NCBI RefSeq assembly: GCF_050908995.1
Contig: NC_135118.1
Span: 15,199,501-15,263,500 of the forward strand
Direction of reading: 5' to 3'
Origin: Andrena cerasifolii
Lineage: Eukaryota; Arthropoda; Insecta; Hymenoptera; Andrenidae
Length of the DNA stretch: 64,000 nucleotides
How positions within the stretch are numbered: position 1 is the stretch's first letter; every line of letters starts with the position of its first letter. Under the pieces are notes generated by a model. It made no database searches and was not told the DNA's origin. It saw nothing but the letters and a program-made list of their open reading frames with translations. Positions 60,239-64,000 of this stretch are shown here, in pieces. A program made the position numbers and the translations under genes.

Positions 60239-62698
60239 TATGCAACTTTATGCGTATTTCATAAAAGTAGCGATCGGCGAAACGTACGCAACTCGGCCCC
60301 TCAGGGCCGACTGTTAGAATGCGTCAGTATCAGCTATATATCAGAAGTGCTCAGTTAATTGTATCGCGACTTAAATTCTTAATATTTTGAATAATGTACT
60401 GCAGGGGTACAAGTAATTAGTAAATCAAGCTTCAGCCATGAGTATTTTAATTTCCAACGAACAAAATTAAAATATAATCATAAAAATGATGGAATTTTTC
60501 AATAGCTTTCGTTGGAAAAGCTCTAGATACCCAGGAACCTTATGGAACCTGAAATTGTTTGTGCTGTTTCGTTCTATTTGCTTTATAGAATACATATTCA
60601 CAAGTTATAGCTGCAAATATTTGCAACTCTACATAATTTGTATAGATAATTAAAATAATTCTATCTTCAAAACTGGTGATGTTAGGAGCTAAAATTTGCA
60701 ATTCATTCTAAATAACGTGGTTGTAAACAATTTTTCTTTACAAAACACAGTTCATATTCGCTCTCTACATTTTAAGAGACCACCAGAATACGAATTTTGT
60801 TTTTAAAAAAAACCCTTGCAGGTTCAGGTGGAAGTTTTAAGGGTGGTAAAACAACGTGGATGTTGTTTTTCAAACAAATAAATAAACATTGCCACCTAAC
60901 TGATGATTTATGTACGACCTGCGTCTTTTGTCTCGCTGGATTGTTATTGGACAGACCACTGTGCGACGCGAGCTCTCGATGGGTCCAATAACCCCGGGGG
61001 CAGACTTTTGGCGACGGTACCGTTGTCCCTTCTCTATGGGGCAGCCCGCGATCCAGATGGACCGTCGGCAAGATCACGGATTGCTATTTCCGTTTCTGTG
61101 CCCATTCTATCCGTTTGTATCGCAGCTGTGCTCCCGTTGTTTTTCGGCGCGGATGATTGCTTTGTTATTTTCTGTTCGATTAGATTTTGCTTTTAGCTCG
61201 GGCGGGGAAACACGATTGCACGGTGCCCGTGCGCCGCTGAAGAAGAAATAGTTCCCCCAATCTTCCGCAGGCACCGTGTACGTTTTTGTGATCTCGTTGA
61301 CGGACGAAAGGCGGCGGTTTGCTTGTGAACGACATTTCTTTGTGCCGCAGGAGCGCGGAATCGCGCCTCATTTCCCTGTGACTTTTAATGATTCACGGCT
61401 CCAACATTTCAAAGCGTACACACCGCGAGAGAAAATGCTCGCGGTTCTCTCTCTTTTTTTTTTTGTTTTTGGCGGGTGGAAAATAGAGATAGAAGAAAAT
61501 GTGATGCCTCTAGTAAACGGAGCCGTTCGCCGTGGATTTCAAAAGATTCGCCCGGCGCGCAAAAGAGGCGGCATAGTGGGCGGGTCTTCTGCATTAAAAA
61601 CACCGTGCAGCTTTGCTCTGTTCAGGGACGCGTTGACCCAGTGCCCGAGGATGTATTTCGCGGCTTGTTTCGCAGCCACTGGGGGGAAGATGTGCCGCGA
61701 GCTGGGGAAAGTTTGCGGCTTGACCGCGCGTTGTAATCGATGTATTGTTTACACACGCCGAAACAACTGACAGGGGATGACGGAGAGCTGCGTGGCGCTG
61801 GGAACTCTTTAATTCCTCACGGCACCCGACCACTCCCAAATCGGTTGACCTCGAGTACCAAATCGGGCCACTCGAAAAATTGCGTAACGTCCACAGAAGC
61901 CGAAAGGAAGGGTGGGTGCCAAAGCTTTTCACGAATTAATCTTCAGCGGAGAATACTTTCTACTTTCCAAGAATCACCCCCTATCGTGACTATCAGTGTT
62001 TCCACTGGTCTCAAGTTGTTTAAAGTTACTACGGAAGCTACTCGCAGTAAAATGGTAGCTCCACTCAGTGGATGCATCACGAGCCGAGCACATCCACCAG
62101 TGCGACCATCAAATCGTTAAGTATCCCTCTTTAACCGAGGAAGACGGGGGCCGTTTAGCGGTAGAATCGTGCCTCTCGTGTCGGCTGTTGGAGTGAATAA
62201 ATAAACGGGCTGGAGAGTTGGATTGAGTAGATCCAGGTGGACAAAGATAAATTAGGCGAAGTTAGCAAGATAGAGACTGGGAGGGACAGCGGGCTAGTGT
62301 GGCAGGGGGTGAGAAACGGGACGAAAGGGATCGTTGGTGGACGACCGCAACGGCGAAACCCGAAATTCCGAAGCCAGACGTTCAGCGCCCGCCAACGGCA
62401 ACGGGGCCATAAGTGTAACGTTTCGCAGCGACGTGCGCCAGCGGCTCGGCTATATTATATACGGTGTTTCTCACCGGAAGTTATAATTGTTTGCCGAGTT
62501 TCTCTGACGCGCGATCCCCCCCCGGGAAGAGCAACGATGTATCCCCCTCGCGTTTTCGAGAACACCTTGTTCGGGGACTTTGTTGCTGATGCAGTGACGT
62601 TTTTGCTCGCCTCGCTCGTCGACAGCCTCGATTACGCTTTGTCATACGACTTCGCTTTGAAGCTCCCCCCGTGATGCAGGGAATAGGTGCGCCGCGGC

Positions 62699-62727
62699 TA
62701 TAAAAGGTGCGATTTAATTCGTCAGAC
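62699..62727 (+). promoter_or_regulatory. Possible core promoter: TATA box plus initiator
   Basis: TATAAAAG at 62,699-62,706 is followed by an initiator-like TCAGAC with its A at 62,724, about 25 bases later, close to normal insect spacing. No gene is recognised downstream within the window, so this may be chance or the promoter of a non-coding or distant transcript. Confidence 0.3.
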
Positions 62728-63279
62728 TCAGGTATCTGCATACTAATTGCTCCCAGCCGAGCGCAGCCTCGGAACACCGAGCGAATATGGTTTCGGGGAC
62801 ATTTCGCGCTGTCGGGGACGAATTCCGAAATGTGCGTTGTTCGGCGACGCCGCGGTAACCCTTTCGAGGGGCGCGGAATTGAAATTAGGAGATTTGTGCT
62901 TTTTGCTTCTCGTCGATCGCGAAAGTTCGCGATTGCACGGTGGAAAGGGAAGGAAGATTTATTCGTGCGTGGCACGCGGATCGCGGCTCGTTCTTCCGTA
63001 GTTCTCGGGGGTGGCGGTGCGCCCCGGTGCGCTTCGAGGGCGGAAAAAAAATTGGGACGCCCGCGTGGAAGTTCGAGATTCCGCACACTTGCGCAGAAGA
63101 AAAATACTAACGATAAATTTTCCGTTCTCCTACTTTGCCTCTTCTCTTGCAACCCCCAGGCCCTCGTCGTCGGCCGCCATAGGTTGGCCGCTCGTAAAAC
63201 CTAATATTTCTCGTCATATTTCAGATGCACCGGCTTTCTTGATCGCGCCGTCGATGGAGAACGCGTTGTAAATTGCGCG

Positions 63280-63287
63280 TATAAAAG
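63280..63287 (+). promoter_or_regulatory. Isolated TATAAAAG motif
   Basis: Perfect TATA-box octamer in GC-rich sequence, without a clear initiator downstream. Confidence 0.2.
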
Positions 63288-64000
63288 TCGGTCGTAAACC
63301 AACGGCCGCCGATAATTCCTGAAATATCTGCGAATTATCGTGACCTTCTTTCTGTCGCGCTGCCACCGCCGCCCGTTAAACGGTAATAGATTCGGCGTGC
63401 TCGTGATACTTGTAAATGAAACTCGAAAGGACCGTTTCGTTTTCCCTGGGTCAGCCGTTCCCTGCTTGTTCCTTGTACAATAAGAGACGCAATTTCGTTC
63501 CTTTATGGGCGCGGAGGTTAGCGATTCATTTCAGACAGCCATTACGCTTACGTATATGCGCGTGGGGGGATGGTGTCGTAAAGAGGGACAGATATTTCTG
63601 CCTCATCCCGTTGTTTTTCCATCGCGACGCTCCTGAAGCGGGAGGCAGCGCGCGTGACGCGCAACCGTGAGTGCGTGCATAAATATTTATCCACGGGGTC
63701 GATGCGTGTGGCCTGACTCTCGAGTTTAACCTGTGATGGGGGTGCAATCAAAATGGAGGTCCCACAGGGGAGATCTCCATGTCGTAGCGCAGGACGGGGA
63801 TGATACTGACTTGTAGGATATGACATAAATGACTCCCAACTTACGGGACACGGCATTCGATAATTTATTCTTGAATAAAAAAAATTGTCTTGCTGAGTAT
63901 AGAGTGAAACACGCTTAAAGTTTTGGAAAGATTCGCTTTATATTTGTTGAAAAAATAATTTGTTAAAACTGCACCGTTGTTTCAGCGTCCTAAATCAGGT

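Larger units (their letters stand above)
59576..60965. mobile_element. CACAGTG-ended element, copy B
   Basis: Homologous to copy A over about 845 bp, excluding its own insert at 59,697. Shared landmarks are GGACAAAAGT near 59,606, CGATCGGCGAAACGTACGC near 60,271 and GGTTCAGGTGGAAGTTTTAA near 60,822. The right terminus is CAGACCACTGTGCG. Confidence 0.6.
60966..64000. other. GC-rich sequence, no supported gene
   Basis: Open frames on both strands, up to 223 codons on the minus strand at 62,481-63,152, lack domains, splice signals or homology cues. They are expected where stop codons are rare. Two TATAAAAG strings are listed separately. Confidence 0.35.

Noticed and set aside
62481..63152. 223-codon minus-strand frame
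   Set aside because: Arg/Ser/Pro-rich text typical of random GC-rich frames, with competing frames on the other strand and no recognisable motif.
1..64000. CRISPR arrays, bacterial operons, prophage or viral genes
   Set aside because: Introns, poly(A) signals and insect transposons show a eukaryotic genome. No regular spacer-repeat array or viral gene was recognised.

Overview
The window is a piece of an insect nuclear genome, most likely hymenopteran. The evidence is split genes with short GT-AG introns, Highwire orthology, an AT-rich left half, a GC/CpG-rich right half, and many small non-autonomous DNA transposons with hAT-, Tc1/mariner/pogo-, piggyBac- and Harbinger-like ends. The species cannot be fixed from the sequence alone.

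Layout. (1) 1-3.1 kb, plus strand: the 3' part of a leucine-rich-repeat gene resembling protein phosphatase 1 regulatory subunit 37 (PPP1R37/LRRC68). Beyond its stop at 3,093, coding-like sequence continues in shifting frames to a strong splice donor at 3,911. (2) 3.9-22 kb: gene-poor and packed with transposon fossils, many with readable terminal inverted repeats and target-site duplications. It also holds a LINE gag-like remnant and one possible acidic terminal exon at 15.1 kb. (3) 22.5-31.6 kb, plus strand: about thirty exons encoding roughly the first 2,180 residues of Highwire (MYCBP2/PAM/RPM-1), the large synaptic E3 ubiquitin ligase. The N-terminal domain, RCC1-like repeats with a cysteine-rich insertion, and PHR domains 1 and 2 are all present. 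The Filamin-like and catalytic C-terminal parts are not in the window. (4) 31.6-64 kb: GC-rich and nearly free of coding exons. It should therefore be a Highwire intron of more than 32 kb, unless the assembly is misjoined. A two-exon gene on the minus strand (34,741-42,823) lies in it, encoding a secreted-then-anchored LRR-like single-pass membrane protein with a possible C-terminal PDZ ligand. The rest holds one retroposed transcript tail, two large foldback elements and a pair of homologous transposons at 55.7-57.0 and 59.6-61.0 kb, each interrupted by a different insertion.

Functional reading. Nothing is operon-like. Highwire and the nested membrane-protein gene are the two clear functional units. 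Their shared locus and a possible synaptic or membrane-scaffold link are inference only. The main structural interest is the series of perfect and near-perfect palindromes that could be transcribed as long hairpins, and the nested insertions, several of which can be ordered in time from the sequence.
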